DNA of 64,000 bases. It comes from an uncultured Sphaerochaeta sp. Lineage in GTDB: Bacteria; Spirochaetota; Spirochaetia; Sphaerochaetales; Sphaerochaetaceae. The notes beneath the pieces are model-generated. The model saw only the letters and a program-made list of their open reading frames with translations. It did no database searches and was not told the origin of the DNA. The position numbers and the translations under genes are program-made. The stretch covers positions 1,364,001 through 1,428,000 of the forward strand of contig NZ_OY762555.1 in assembly GCF_963666015.1 (NCBI RefSeq). Reading direction: 5' to 3'. Below, piece after piece: positions 52,678-62,380 of the stretch. The first letter of the stretch is position 1; each line of letters begins with the position of its first letter.

Positions 52678-53709
52678 ATGAAAAAGATTAAGGTCGGAGT
52701 AGCAGGCTATGGAGTTATCGGACAGCGACTCGCTGATGGAGTTGCCTTGCAGGGTGATATGGAGCTGGTAGGAGTTGCTGATGTAGCACCCACATTGAGT
52801 GTTCGTGCACTCAAGGAGAAGGGAATGCCCTATAAGTTCTTCACGGCAATGCCGAATAACACAGCAGCACTTGATGAGGCTGGCATCCCTATCAGTGGCA
52901 GTTTGGAAGACCTGGTGCAACAGGTTGATGTCATGCTCGACGCAACCAGCGCAGGGGTGGGACTGAAGAACAAGGAAATTTACAAGAAGTATGGCAAGAA
53001 AGCTGTCTTCCAAGGTGGGGAGAAAAATGCCATTGCTGATGTATTCTTCCACGGTTATGCAAACTACGAAAAGGGTCTTGGGGTGGATTACCTTAAGCTT
53101 ACCAGCTGCAACACCACCGGTCTGATCCGTGCTGTTGACTGCCTCGACCGTGAGGTTGGAGCAGAGAAAGTTGCGATCACCATCATCCGTCGGGTTGCCG
53201 ACCCAGGAGACTACCACCGTGGCCTGACCAACGCACTGCAGATGGACAAGGCTCCCAGCCACCAGGCAGTCGATCTGATGACCATCATGCCCCACGTGGA
53301 GGCAACCGGTATTCTCGTGCATACCCCGGTAACCCATGGACACATCATTACCGTGGTGCTGACACCAAAGAAGGACATCTCCGTTGAAGAGGCCATTGAA
53401 ATCTTCGAGAAGCACCCTAGAATTCGTGTTGTATCCATCGATGAGGGATTCCTCGGCAATGCAAGTCTCTTCCGCTATGCTCGAGACCTCGGCAACCCAA
53501 GAGGCGACATGTATGAGATTGCCCTCTGGAAAGACTCTGTGGTCAAGAGCGGTAAGGACTTGATGTTTGCAATCAACATCCCTCAGGAATCAGTGGTCAT
53601 CCCTGAGAACATTGATGCGATCAGGGCGGCTATGCAGATGCAGAGCGACCGTGAGAGCGGCACATCTGAGACCAACAAGTATTTGGGAATTGGATCATGG
53701 AAAAAGTAA
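52678..53709 (+). CDS. Type II (archaeal-type) glyceraldehyde-3-phosphate dehydrogenase
   Basis: A 343-residue protein of the type II GAPDH family, otherwise mostly known from Archaea. The dinucleotide motif VAGYGVIGQRLADGV is at 8-22, the catalytic Cys144 is in LTSCNTTGL, and RRVADPGDYHRGLTNAL and TPVTHGHIITV are family features. It differs throughout from the common bacterial enzyme (no SNASCTTNC). It oxidises glyceraldehyde-3-phosphate, or possibly another aldose phosphate, to an acyl phosphate. CAGGAGG precedes the ATG. It overlaps the PGK gene by 13 bp. Confidence 0.9.
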   Translation: MKKIKVGVAGYGVIGQRLADGVALQGDMELVGVADVAPTLSVRALKEKGMPYKFFTAMPNNTAALDEAGIPISGSLEDLVQQVDVMLDATSAGVGLKNKEIYKKYGKKAVFQGGEKNAIADVFFHGYANYEKGLGVDYLKLTSCNTTGLIRAVDCLDREVGAEKVAITIIRRVADPGDYHRGLTNALQMDKAPSHQAVDLMTIMPHVEATGILVHTPVTHGHIITVVLTPKKDISVEEAIEIFEKHPRIRVVSIDEGFLGNASLFRYARDLGNPRGDMYEIALWKDSVVKSGKDLMFAINIPQESVVIPENIDAIRAAMQMQSDRESGTSETNKYLGIGSWKK

Positions 53710-54980
53710 CCAGCATTCGTATGCGCAGTCTGGAGGATGTAGTGTTGAAGGGGCGGACCGTCATTTTCCGTCCCGACATCAACTCTCCCATCGATCCAAA
53801 GACCAAGCGCATCGTAAATACCAATAGATTGGAGAAAGCAGCCCCTACCCTCAAGGCACTGCTTGACGGAGGTGCAAAGGTTGCCCTGATTGCCCACCAA
53901 GGCGACACCCTGGACTACCAGAACCTTATTCCCCTCGCTGAGCATGCCCAAATCCTCAGCAAGTTCACCGGCTACGAGGTAGCCTATCTTGATGATGTGT
54001 GCGGCCCTACTGCCCAAGAGAGAGTTCGCTCCCTCAAGGAGGGTCAGGCCGTGGTGCTGGGAAATCTACGCTACCTCTCAGAGGAGATTACCGCCTTTGA
54101 GAAGGAGGTAAAGCTCCAACCATCGCAGATGCTCGACACCTGGCTCATCAGATCTCTGGCCCCACTGGCCGATCTCTATGTAAACGATGCTTTTGCAGCA
54201 GCCCACCGAAACGCCCCCTCCATGGTAGCGTTCCAGGAGTTGTTGCCCACTGTAGGAGGAAAGCAGCTGGTTGCAGAATATACGGCCCTTTCCAAGGTGG
54301 CCTCACAGCCAATTCACCCCTGCGTTTTCGTCCTGGGAGGGGGGAAGATCAGCGATGCCTTCGGTATGATGCGCAATGTACTGGAGAACAAGACCGCTGA
54401 TGCCATCCTCTGTGGAGGGATTACCGCCTTGGTTATGCTTCTGGCAAAGGGTGTATCCCTGGGAGATGCCACTTGGAACTTCCTCAAGGATCGTGATCTC
54501 CTTATGTTTGTTGAGCAGGCAAAGTCTTTGCTCGAAAGCTGGCCGGAAGCATTTGTTACCCCTCTTGACCTTGCCTATGAAGAGGGAGGAAAACGATTGG
54601 AAGCAACTGTTGAAACGATAGCTTATTCAAAAGATCTGCAAACAAAACTATTCCCCGATCTTGGAGAGAAGACCATCAAACGCTACAAGGAACTGATTGC
54701 AGAAGCTGGATCAGTTTTTGTAAATGGACCTGCCGGGGTGTATGAGAATGAGCACTTTGAGAAGGCAACCAAAGAAATTTGGAATGCCATCGCACATGCT
54801 GATGGCTATACCGTGGTAGGAGGTGGAGACACCATTACCGCAGCAACCCGTTTTACCGACCTCAGCCAGTACTCCTACGTCTGTACAGCAGGAGGAGCAA
54901 TGGTTCGTTTCCTCTCGGGAAAAATGCTTCCACTGATCGAAGCGATGGAGAAAGCGTGGGAGCGGGAGAGCAAGGAGTAA
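53697..54980 (+). CDS. Phosphoglycerate kinase, archaeal-type
   Basis: A 427-residue PGK. FRPDINSPIDPKTKRI (24-39) replaces the bacterial FRVDFNVP motif and resembles archaeal PGK, as do ALIAHQGD and LAEHAQILSKFTG. NDAFAAAHRNAPSM, LGGGKISDAFGM, VFVNGPAGVYEN and VVGGGDTITA are the later substrate and nucleotide segments. It would use the acyl phosphate from the preceding GAPDH to make ATP. It starts inside the GAPDH gene without its own ribosome-binding site (translational coupling). Sequence divergence leaves room for a related substrate. Confidence 0.87.
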   Translation: MEKVTSIRMRSLEDVVLKGRTVIFRPDINSPIDPKTKRIVNTNRLEKAAPTLKALLDGGAKVALIAHQGDTLDYQNLIPLAEHAQILSKFTGYEVAYLDDVCGPTAQERVRSLKEGQAVVLGNLRYLSEEITAFEKEVKLQPSQMLDTWLIRSLAPLADLYVNDAFAAAHRNAPSMVAFQELLPTVGGKQLVAEYTALSKVASQPIHPCVFVLGGGKISDAFGMMRNVLENKTADAILCGGITALVMLLAKGVSLGDATWNFLKDRDLLMFVEQAKSLLESWPEAFVTPLDLAYEEGGKRLEATVETIAYSKDLQTKLFPDLGEKTIKRYKELIAEAGSVFVNGPAGVYENEHFEKATKEIWNAIAHADGYTVVGGGDTITAATRFTDLSQYSYVCTAGGAMVRFLSGKMLPLIEAMEKAWERESKE

Positions 54981-54983
54981 GCT

Positions 54984-56237
54984 ATGCAACTGAGCATCCC
55001 CTATTTGAGAGATCAAGGGATTGAGGTTACTGTTTCAAATAAGAACCTTCTGGGTATTCTTGAGCCAAATGCCATTGCTTCTGCAGGTGAGAAAGAATCA
55101 CTGGAGAGGGCAACAGCAAATCTGGTTGCTTTTCTCAAGGGGGCCGACAAGGTTCTGGTGATCATCAACGATGCCACCCGCCCTACCCCAACCCCGGCGA
55201 TGCTCAGTGCAATCCTTCCCCAAGCAGAAAAGGCCGGAATACGAGATGAACAAATCACCATACTTGTAGCTACCGGAGCCCACAGGGGTGTGAAGGAGGA
55301 AGAGATTGAACAATTGCTTGGTCCTTACACAGAACGGCTGAAGAGACGACTGATCAGCCATGACGCAAAGGATTCCGATTCGCTAGTCGATGTGGGAAAA
55401 ACCCGCAACGGCACCCCGATCCTTCTCAACAAGCTCCTCTTCTCCTCTGATCGAATTGTGGCAACAGGGAGTGTTGAGCCTCACTACTTTGCAGGGTTTA
55501 CCGGGGGTAGAAAGGCATTTCTCCCTGGAATCGCAGGCTTTGCCACCATTGAGGCAAACCACAAGCTAGCCATTCAGGATGCAGCCCATTCCCTTGCACT
55601 GGAAGGCAATCCCGTACATGAGGATATGATGGATGCCTTGGGTCATATCAAGGCACCCATTTTCTCATTGATGAGTGTATTGGATAAGGACCAGAAAGTG
55701 GTCGATGCCACCAGTGGTGATATTGTCATCTCCTTCCATGAGGCTGTACAAGTTGCCCGATCTGTATTCTGCGTACAAGTCAAACAGCAAGCCGATATTG
55801 TCATTTCAATAGCAAAGTTCCCGATGGACATCAATCTCTACCAGAGCCAGAAGGGAATCGACAATGGGTCCCTTGCTGTCAAGGATGGTGGTACCTTGAT
55901 TCTGGTATCCTCCTGCCGTGAAGGTATCGGGGATGAGGAGTTTGCAAACCTGCTTGATTCCTGCAAGACTCCGGATGAGGCACTTCAAAAAATCAATGAG
56001 AATTACAAACTCGGGTATCACAAGGCAGCAAAGATGGCCTCTGTAAGCAAACGTATTTCGGTACAAGCCTATACAGAATTGAGCGACAGCTTGGTGAAGA
56101 GCCTCTTTTTAGAACCCGTACATGACCTGCAACAAGCCCTAGACAATGCTCTGGAACACGCAAAAAGAAACGGAGTAGCCAATCCAACAGTCCTTGTACT
56201 CCCTGATGGCTGCGTCACAGTTCCTTCCCTTGACTGA
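54984..56237 (+). CDS. LarA-family nickel-pincer racemase/epimerase
   Basis: A 417-residue LarA homologue. Catalytic positions are kept: His100 in TGAHRG, His167 in VEPHYFAGFTGGRKAFLPG with Lys177 of the same segment, and His193 in EANH; DATRPTP (63-69) is the family hallmark. LarA enzymes racemise lactate or epimerise other 2-hydroxy acids, including sugar acids, using a nickel-pincer nucleotide made by LarB, LarC and LarE, none of which is here. AAGGAG precedes ATG 54984, 3 bp after the PGK stop. The substrate is probably a 2-hydroxy acid linked to glycerate or aldonate metabolism (inference). Confidence 0.88.
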   Translation: MQLSIPYLRDQGIEVTVSNKNLLGILEPNAIASAGEKESLERATANLVAFLKGADKVLVIINDATRPTPTPAMLSAILPQAEKAGIRDEQITILVATGAHRGVKEEEIEQLLGPYTERLKRRLISHDAKDSDSLVDVGKTRNGTPILLNKLLFSSDRIVATGSVEPHYFAGFTGGRKAFLPGIAGFATIEANHKLAIQDAAHSLALEGNPVHEDMMDALGHIKAPIFSLMSVLDKDQKVVDATSGDIVISFHEAVQVARSVFCVQVKQQADIVISIAKFPMDINLYQSQKGIDNGSLAVKDGGTLILVSSCREGIGDEEFANLLDSCKTPDEALQKINENYKLGYHKAAKMASVSKRISVQAYTELSDSLVKSLFLEPVHDLQQALDNALEHAKRNGVANPTVLVLPDGCVTVPSLD

Positions 56238-57237
56238 TCAGGTTCTTGTGCTTTACAGAACGATACTCGTCTTCGCTTTGCAACGCCTTAGATGGGGTAG
56301 CGTCTGCGTTCCGCTCCGGATCCATGGAACGAAGGATCAACTCTGATTGATGATTGGAATTCTTCCTAAATGAGGAGGGTGTTACCGCACAGAACTTAGA
56401 GAATACTCGACTGAACTGACTGAATGAGGTGAAACCACAGGATGCACAGATTTCCTTGATCTTCATCCTTGAGTAAAGCAACAGTTGCTGGGCATTGCGA
56501 ACCCGTATCTGCTGCAAGTATGATACAAAATTCAGCCCTGTGACCCTTTTGAACTGGTGGGAAAGATAGAAGGAGCTCACAGAAAAGTGATCTGCAACTT
56601 CCTGAAGAGAAAGCTCCTCTGCATAATGCGTATGTAAGTAACTCGTGACCTCATAGATTTTCTGGGTAATGGAGTCGGTAATCTCCGCCTTCGTAAACAG
56701 GTTCATCTTACGATTGGTCTGCATTATCCAGAGCAATTCAAGAAACTTTCCATGGATCATCAGGTCATACCCCGGTTGCAATTCTGTTCCAAGAATATAA
56801 ATGGTATTAAACAGCTGCAGGATCCGATTCAATACAGAACCAGAGAACCGAAAAATTGGTGGATCCTCTTCAAAGAGACGAAGCAACCGCGTCACTTGCC
56901 TCTCCATTGGGGACATCGAGGGGGATATTCGGAAGGCAACGATAAGACGAGCCTTTGGCTTTTCTCCCTTTGGATACATGGTCATGTGGAGTAAAGATGG
57001 CTTTAATAAAACCACATCATACCGCTGCAAAGTAAAATACTCGCCCTCAATAATATGCGAGGCATGATCATCTACAAGAAAAAACAACTCATAGAAATCA
57101 TGGAAGTGCTGAAACTCCATGTTCATTGCATCGGAACGCACTCCATAGTCAAAAACATAGAATAGAGGGTTTCTGTCATCATTGACCTTTATCGAAAAAT
57201 CTTCCTTGAACAGTATTCGACTCTCTGACGATTCCAT
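56215..57237 (-). CDS. AraC-family transcriptional regulator
   Basis: A 340-residue regulator. The N-terminal cupin has HFHDFYELFFLVDD and LLKPSLLHMTMYP; the C-terminal AraC domain has LSLQEVADHFSVSSFYLSHQFKRVTG and KIKEICASCGFTSFSQFSRVFSKFCAVTPSSFRK. A polar tail of about 35 residues follows. I start at ATG 57235-57237 (MESSESRI). Its 3' end overlaps the convergent larA gene by 23 bp. It precedes no gene on its own strand to the left; the GH105-GH38-ABC operon on the same strand upstream is its likely target. Confidence 0.88.
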   Translation of the reverse strand: MESSESRILFKEDFSIKVNDDRNPLFYVFDYGVRSDAMNMEFQHFHDFYELFFLVDDHASHIIEGEYFTLQRYDVVLLKPSLLHMTMYPKGEKPKARLIVAFRISPSMSPMERQVTRLLRLFEEDPPIFRFSGSVLNRILQLFNTIYILGTELQPGYDLMIHGKFLELLWIMQTNRKMNLFTKAEITDSITQKIYEVTSYLHTHYAEELSLQEVADHFSVSSFYLSHQFKRVTGLNFVSYLQQIRVRNAQQLLLYSRMKIKEICASCGFTSFSQFSRVFSKFCAVTPSSFRKNSNHQSELILRSMDPERNADATPSKALQSEDEYRSVKHKNLISQGKEL

Positions 57238-57316
57238 ATATAAAACGATACAAAGAGTTAGGGCACTTTGCAAGAGAGCATGAGGGGAGACTTACACACT
57301 TTAAACCTCTATATTG

Positions 57317-58408
57317 TCACAGGCTCATACCTTGACACTCCATCAAGAGGAGCATTGCTAATGCTTGGCCATAAGGCATCGGACGTAAGGGTATCTGCTT
57401 ATAAAAATCCTTGGTTTCTTTCCCCATAGGCGTCCCATAGGAGACTTTCTGCACTACCCCATGTTCATCAATGTTCTCCATGACAGCATTGAGTGCCTTT
57501 TTTGCAACCCTAAGATAGGAGGAGTCAAGCAAGCCAAGTTTCACTGCTCGAATGATACCATAGCCAAATCCGGCGGTTGCGCTTGACTCAAGATAACTGG
57601 TTGGATCATCAAGCACGGTATGCCACATTCCTCCTGCATCCTGAAGGGGAACCAAAGCATGTATTTGTCGAACAAGGATGGCTTGTAAATACCGTCTTAC
57701 GCTCTGGGGGAGTCCTTTTGTTTCAAGGAACAGAGGAATAGCAATGGTTATCCAACAGTTCCCTCTACCCCAAAAAGCTTCTGAGAAGTGATGATTGCCC
57801 TCAAAGGTCCATCCATGGTACCAAAGACCACTCTTTACATCACAGAGATACTCGGCATGCAAGAGAAATTGGTAGATGGCCTCCTGTATGTACGATTCCT
57901 TTCCAATTATTCTACCCATATTTGCCACAGCCAGAACAGTCATCATCAAGGTATCATCCCAAAGCTGTCCAGGATTCTCATCGTCAGTGGTCCGATGTTG
58001 AAAGCCCCCCTCCCTTGTCCGTGGAAGACCCCCATTCATAACCCATTCGGTCCATTCCGTACATACCTCTAAATACCGTGAATTACCGGTATGCTCTGCA
58101 AGATAGGAGAGTGCAAGGATGGGTGCCATGGTATTTACATTCTTACCAGGTAATCCTTGCTCAATCCGCTCATCGTAGTACTGGGTGAGCATGGATAAGT
58201 AGTACGTATCTCCTGTCTTTTCAAACAATTTCCAGAGACCGAACAGCCCTACCCCGTGCGGCCACTCCCAGAACTGGTAGCGGCTTCGTATAGCATCCTC
58301 AATACCATGAGCCAACTTGTTGGCGGCAAAGTCAGGGTCATCCGATGCGTACAGCACTGGCATGAATCCTTCTACCAAGGTAGTGAGCGTATCATCAATC
58401 GTCCTCAT
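57317..58408 (-). CDS. GH105 unsaturated glycuronyl hydrolase
   Basis: A 363-residue (alpha/alpha)6-barrel protein of the YteR/GH105 type. WEWPHGVGLFGLWKL (about 47-61), the catalytic Asp in GQLWDDTLMMT (about 148-157), GRGNCWI and GTPMGKE near the end are typical. It removes the unsaturated uronic acid left at the non-reducing end by a polysaccharide lyase. There is no signal peptide, so it acts on imported oligosaccharides. GAGGAGA precedes the ATG; it lies 15 bp after the GH38 stop and is the last gene of the operon. Confidence 0.9.
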   Translation of the reverse strand: MRTIDDTLTTLVEGFMPVLYASDDPDFAANKLAHGIEDAIRSRYQFWEWPHGVGLFGLWKLFEKTGDTYYLSMLTQYYDERIEQGLPGKNVNTMAPILALSYLAEHTGNSRYLEVCTEWTEWVMNGGLPRTREGGFQHRTTDDENPGQLWDDTLMMTVLAVANMGRIIGKESYIQEAIYQFLLHAEYLCDVKSGLWYHGWTFEGNHHFSEAFWGRGNCWITIAIPLFLETKGLPQSVRRYLQAILVRQIHALVPLQDAGGMWHTVLDDPTSYLESSATAGFGYGIIRAVKLGLLDSSYLRVAKKALNAVMENIDEHGVVQKVSYGTPMGKETKDFYKQIPLRPMPYGQALAMLLLMECQGMSL

Positions 58409-58423
58409 GTCCTCTCCTCAATC

Positions 58424-61400
58424 TCAACGTTCAAATATGAGTTCAATGGTCTGTATTTCATGGGGCCGCAGGGCAATTGCGACACCTTCATCATTCCAGG
58501 ATATCTTCTGCAGGCGCTCTTCCAGCAGATTGCACTGGTACGCCTCTCTTATTGGAAGCTCTGTCCTAATTCTACTCGTGACCCGTTTCCCATTCAGTTG
58601 CAGGATTCGAATAAGCAAGGAATCACGGTCCTCACTCTTCTTCACCGTCTCAATCACAAGGTTCTCATCTGGACATGACACTATACCGGCAACAGGAGGA
58701 AGCATTGCCTCAGCCTGTAAAGCCCTCACTGCAAGCAGGGGTTGATGAAGATTGTACCCCTCCTCAATGACCTTTGCTTCCTGATAACGCCCCTTGTGGG
58801 GGTAAATCGCATAGTGCAATGTATGCATTCCGCGGTCTGCAACCTTGTTTGGATAGGTGGGGGAACGGAGCAGGGAAATACTCATGGTGTTGCCCTTGGC
58901 ACTGTATCCATAGCTCTGTTTGCTCAGGAGTGTCACCCCATAGCTCTCATCACTGAGATCCACCCACTTATGCGCAGGCACCTCAAACTGGGCCTCATCC
59001 CAGCTGGTATTGGTATGGGTCGTTCTCTCACATACCCCATAGGCAATATCGTAGCTTGCTCGTGGTGCCTGAACATCAATCATGAATACACTTCTCAGCA
59101 TCAGATGATCCTCGTGGTAGTCGGCCGCAAGTGTAAAGTCAATCCGTTTCTCGTAGGCATGAAAGGTGGCCCGCTGAGTGAAGGAGGAACTGCCAAAGGA
59201 GAGCTGCCATTCCAGAGTGAAGAACAAGGCATTGTTTGCCACCACCGTGTACTGTGCTTCTCCTGCAACCTCATAGCCCATATTACTGCCCTGCTTGCCG
59301 ATATTCCAAGCATCATACTCCTTGGGATAATCGACGGACAAGGTAAGGACGTTTCCCTCCCCTCCAGGGGCAAGAACCTCACATACACCCGATTTGTCAT
59401 AAAGACGGGAGAGTCTTCCGTTTTTCGTGAAGACCGCAGTGTAGTGAGGACTCTCCAGAGTTGCGTGATCCCAGGAGAAAGGGTTCTTCTCCGGGGCTCT
59501 ATAGGCTCCCAGACATACACGTTTCCAACCTTTGGCAGGAACTTCGCTGCAGATGAAATAGAGGTCATTCCCATCCTGGACGGAAGGCAACAGCGCCCCC
59601 ATCTCATCATATACGCCGGCAGCGTTGCATCCTTCAATCCTGCAAAGCTCAGATCGCTGATGACCAAGGGTATTGAAAACCACCACATCAAAGTCTGATC
59701 GGGCTATCAGGGAAGACAGCTGGTGCATTGCATTATCTGCATGTCTTGTAAAGGTATCCAATGAGTCCCTCTGTTGCAGGAGTGTAAGATCATAGACTTC
59801 CTTCAATGAACTGCCGGGAAGAATATCATGGAACTGATTGAGCAATAATTGCTTCCACGCCTGCTCAAGTGAAGCGTGGGGATAGTCTTGCTTGGTGTAC
59901 AGATAGAGCAGGGCAAGAAAGAACTCTGCCTGCATGGCACTCTGTTCACAACGGCGGTTGAGCTGTTTAACCAGTGCCATTGTGGTATAGGTACCCCGAT
60001 GGTATTCCAGATAGAGCTCTCCGTACCATGAGGCTGATACCTCTGTTCTCGTATCCATATCATGCAAGAAAGTTCTCACAGTACCACTATGCACCTTTGG
60101 TAGTCCTGGATACCCCTCTCTTAGGCGCTTTTCCCTCTCCAACATCTCCTTGGTAGGGCCACCACCACCATCCCCATACCCATACAGGTACATGAGGGTG
60201 TCAGTACATTCCTTGTCTGAAAAACGCTGCCAAGTTCCCAACAACTGGGAGGGAGAGAGCACACCATTGTAGGTGGTTTCATTTCCCCCTCGCTTTGGAT
60301 AGGATGCAATACTCTCATAATCCGTGCTGCTGACAAAGTAGGCAAGCACCTGGCTCCCATCCAAGCCCTTCCAGTGAAACAGGTCATGGGGCATTCGGTT
60401 GGTCTCATTCCATCCCATCTTCGTGGTTACGAAATATGAGAGATTTGTACCTTTCATGATCTGTGGCAAGGTCGCAGGGAACCCAAAACAATCGGGGAGC
60501 CACAGGATTTTCTGGTCCATCCCAAGCTCGTCTCTCACCCAACGCTTTCCCCAGAAAATCTGACGGACAAGAGACTCCCCACTGGTGAGGATGGTATCGC
60601 TCTCAACCCACATCGCCCCTTCCACTTCCCATCGCCCTTCAAGGACCCGTTCCTTGATCCGATTGAACAAGGATGGATAATCGGTTTTGATGAACTCGAG
60701 AAGTTGCATCTGGCTTGACGAGAAAATGTAGGAGGGATACCGCTCCATGAGGGAGAGCACCGTAGCATAGCTACGAAGGCTCTTCTCCCTTGTCTGCTCG
60801 AGTATCCAGAGCCATGCCATATCGATATGGCTATGTCCGGTAAGAGATAGCTGCATCCGGTTTGCATCTTGATAGCGAGCAAGATGCTGTTTCATTATGC
60901 TACGAGCCCTTGACAGCATCACCTCATCCTGTAAAGCCTTCATACTGCTGAAATCCACGTTCTGCACTGTCTTGATCACGGCCTCACTAAGGAGCAGATA
61001 TGCTTCACTAAACTCCTCAAGGGAGAATGCAGTCTCATAGGCAAGTTCCAGATCATACAAGAGTGCCTCACGCTCAAGATTGACTGCATATACCTCCAAG
61101 CTTAAAAATACATCCGGCTTTTGGGTATTGGTATAGGCATAGAGGACGATGGACACCTGCTCAGCATCAGGTAGATCCGCCTCCGTATGACGGACATCCA
61201 GGCCACAGGAGAGCTCATCATTCAAAAAAAGCAGGAACTGTGGGTTGTTGTTGTTCCAGATATCATCTGCTCCGGTTTGCACCTTGAGCCGTACTGTTTT
61301 CCCTTTCCACTGTTCGGGAACATTCACCTCACAACGCAGTAGACAGTGGTACTCATGCCCTCCAAATCCCTGACTCTGGTAAAAGGGCTTCCACCCGCTT

Positions 61401-61540
61401 TGCTCATGCCGTCTCTCCCACTGGTAGTAATCACACTCCTTTATCCAAATCTCCTGGATAGAAAAACGATCAGAGCCATCAATCTCTTTTAGTTGCTTGA
61501 GAGGACCCGCAACATAGTGCCGTAATGCTTCTTTGTTCAT
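58424..61540 (-). CDS. Alpha-mannosidase, GH38
   Basis: A 1038-residue GH38 enzyme. GHSHIDMAWLW (235-245) holds zinc ligands, WVESD (311-315) is conserved, and the catalytic nucleophile is Asp350 in WLPDCFGFP. Middle and C-terminal beta domains follow. No signal peptide is seen, so it is cytoplasmic like other bacterial GH38 proteins. It would release alpha-mannose from oligosaccharides taken up by the ABC importer. The start lies 9 bp after the malG-like stop. Its pairing with GH105 suggests a mannose- and uronate-containing glycan. Confidence 0.93.
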   Translation of the reverse strand: MNKEALRHYVAGPLKQLKEIDGSDRFSIQEIWIKECDYYQWERRHEQSGWKPFYQSQGFGGHEYHCLLRCEVNVPEQWKGKTVRLKVQTGADDIWNNNNPQFLLFLNDELSCGLDVRHTEADLPDAEQVSIVLYAYTNTQKPDVFLSLEVYAVNLEREALLYDLELAYETAFSLEEFSEAYLLLSEAVIKTVQNVDFSSMKALQDEVMLSRARSIMKQHLARYQDANRMQLSLTGHSHIDMAWLWILEQTREKSLRSYATVLSLMERYPSYIFSSSQMQLLEFIKTDYPSLFNRIKERVLEGRWEVEGAMWVESDTILTSGESLVRQIFWGKRWVRDELGMDQKILWLPDCFGFPATLPQIMKGTNLSYFVTTKMGWNETNRMPHDLFHWKGLDGSQVLAYFVSSTDYESIASYPKRGGNETTYNGVLSPSQLLGTWQRFSDKECTDTLMYLYGYGDGGGGPTKEMLEREKRLREGYPGLPKVHSGTVRTFLHDMDTRTEVSASWYGELYLEYHRGTYTTMALVKQLNRRCEQSAMQAEFFLALLYLYTKQDYPHASLEQAWKQLLLNQFHDILPGSSLKEVYDLTLLQQRDSLDTFTRHADNAMHQLSSLIARSDFDVVVFNTLGHQRSELCRIEGCNAAGVYDEMGALLPSVQDGNDLYFICSEVPAKGWKRVCLGAYRAPEKNPFSWDHATLESPHYTAVFTKNGRLSRLYDKSGVCEVLAPGGEGNVLTLSVDYPKEYDAWNIGKQGSNMGYEVAGEAQYTVVANNALFFTLEWQLSFGSSSFTQRATFHAYEKRIDFTLAADYHEDHLMLRSVFMIDVQAPRASYDIAYGVCERTTHTNTSWDEAQFEVPAHKWVDLSDESYGVTLLSKQSYGYSAKGNTMSISLLRSPTYPNKVADRGMHTLHYAIYPHKGRYQEAKVIEEGYNLHQPLLAVRALQAEAMLPPVAGIVSCPDENLVIETVKKSEDRDSLLIRILQLNGKRVTSRIRTELPIREAYQCNLLEERLQKISWNDEGVAIALRPHEIQTIELIFER

Positions 61541-61549
61541 AGAGTCAGC

Positions 61550-62380
61550 TTACCCCTTCACCCCGGATGCAGAAAGGCCTCCGATGATGTAGCGCTGCAA
61601 GATTATGAACAAGACAATAATGGGTATGATGGACATCACCGAGGCTGCAAGAATGCTGCTCCAGTCAACTCCGTTGAACCCAATATAGTTCTTGATGGCA
61701 ATCTGTATGGTGTACTTCTTCTGGTCACTGAGAACCAAGAGAGGCAGAATGTAGTCATTCCATCTCCACATGAAGCTGAAGATAGCCAGTGTCACCGTGC
61801 TGGAAGTCCCCAAGGGAAGCATGACATAAAGGAAGGTTTGGGCTTCATTGCTGCCATCAATACGTGCAGCCTCAACAAAAGAGAGAGGGATGGAGAGATA
61901 GTGTTGACGGAACATGAAGATTCCAGTCGTGGTTGTCACCACAGGGAGAATCACACCCCAGATATTGTTGTAGAGCCCAAGCTCACTGATGACCACCACC
62001 TGGGGAACGGTAAGGGTCTCTCCGGGAATCAAGGTACCGAGCAGGAAGATTCCGAATATCAGGTTGGTATAGGAGACCTCAAAGCGATAGATGGCAAGCG
62101 CATATCCACACATCGCACTTATGATCAGAGTAATAGCTGTCCCTACAACTGCAAGAAAGAGGCTGTTGAATACATAGCCGAAAAACCCGTCCCCAACAAC
62201 CTTGATATAATGGGAGGGCGTCCAATCAGAGGGAAAGAGTGCCAAAGGATATGAGAAGAGTTCACCAGTCTGCTTGAATGAACTAAAGAATAACCAGATA
62301 ATGGGAAAAAGCATCAACATTGCTACCAAAAATGTGAAGAGGGATGGCCAGAAGTGTTTGGGTAGTGTCTGTTTCATCAT
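61550..62380 (-). CDS. Sugar ABC transporter permease (MalG type)
   Basis: A 276-residue permease with six helices. The EAA loop is FVEAARIDGSNEAQTFLYVMLP. It overlaps the upstream permease by 4 bp (ATGA) and precedes the GH38 gene by 9 bp, which links import to hydrolysis. An ATPase is not present nearby. Confidence 0.92.
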   Translation of the reverse strand: MMKQTLPKHFWPSLFTFLVAMLMLFPIIWLFFSSFKQTGELFSYPLALFPSDWTPSHYIKVVGDGFFGYVFNSLFLAVVGTAITLIISAMCGYALAIYRFEVSYTNLIFGIFLLGTLIPGETLTVPQVVVISELGLYNNIWGVILPVVTTTTGIFMFRQHYLSIPLSFVEAARIDGSNEAQTFLYVMLPLGTSSTVTLAIFSFMWRWNDYILPLLVLSDQKKYTIQIAIKNYIGFNGVDWSSILAASVMSIIPIIVLFIILQRYIIGGLSASGVKG

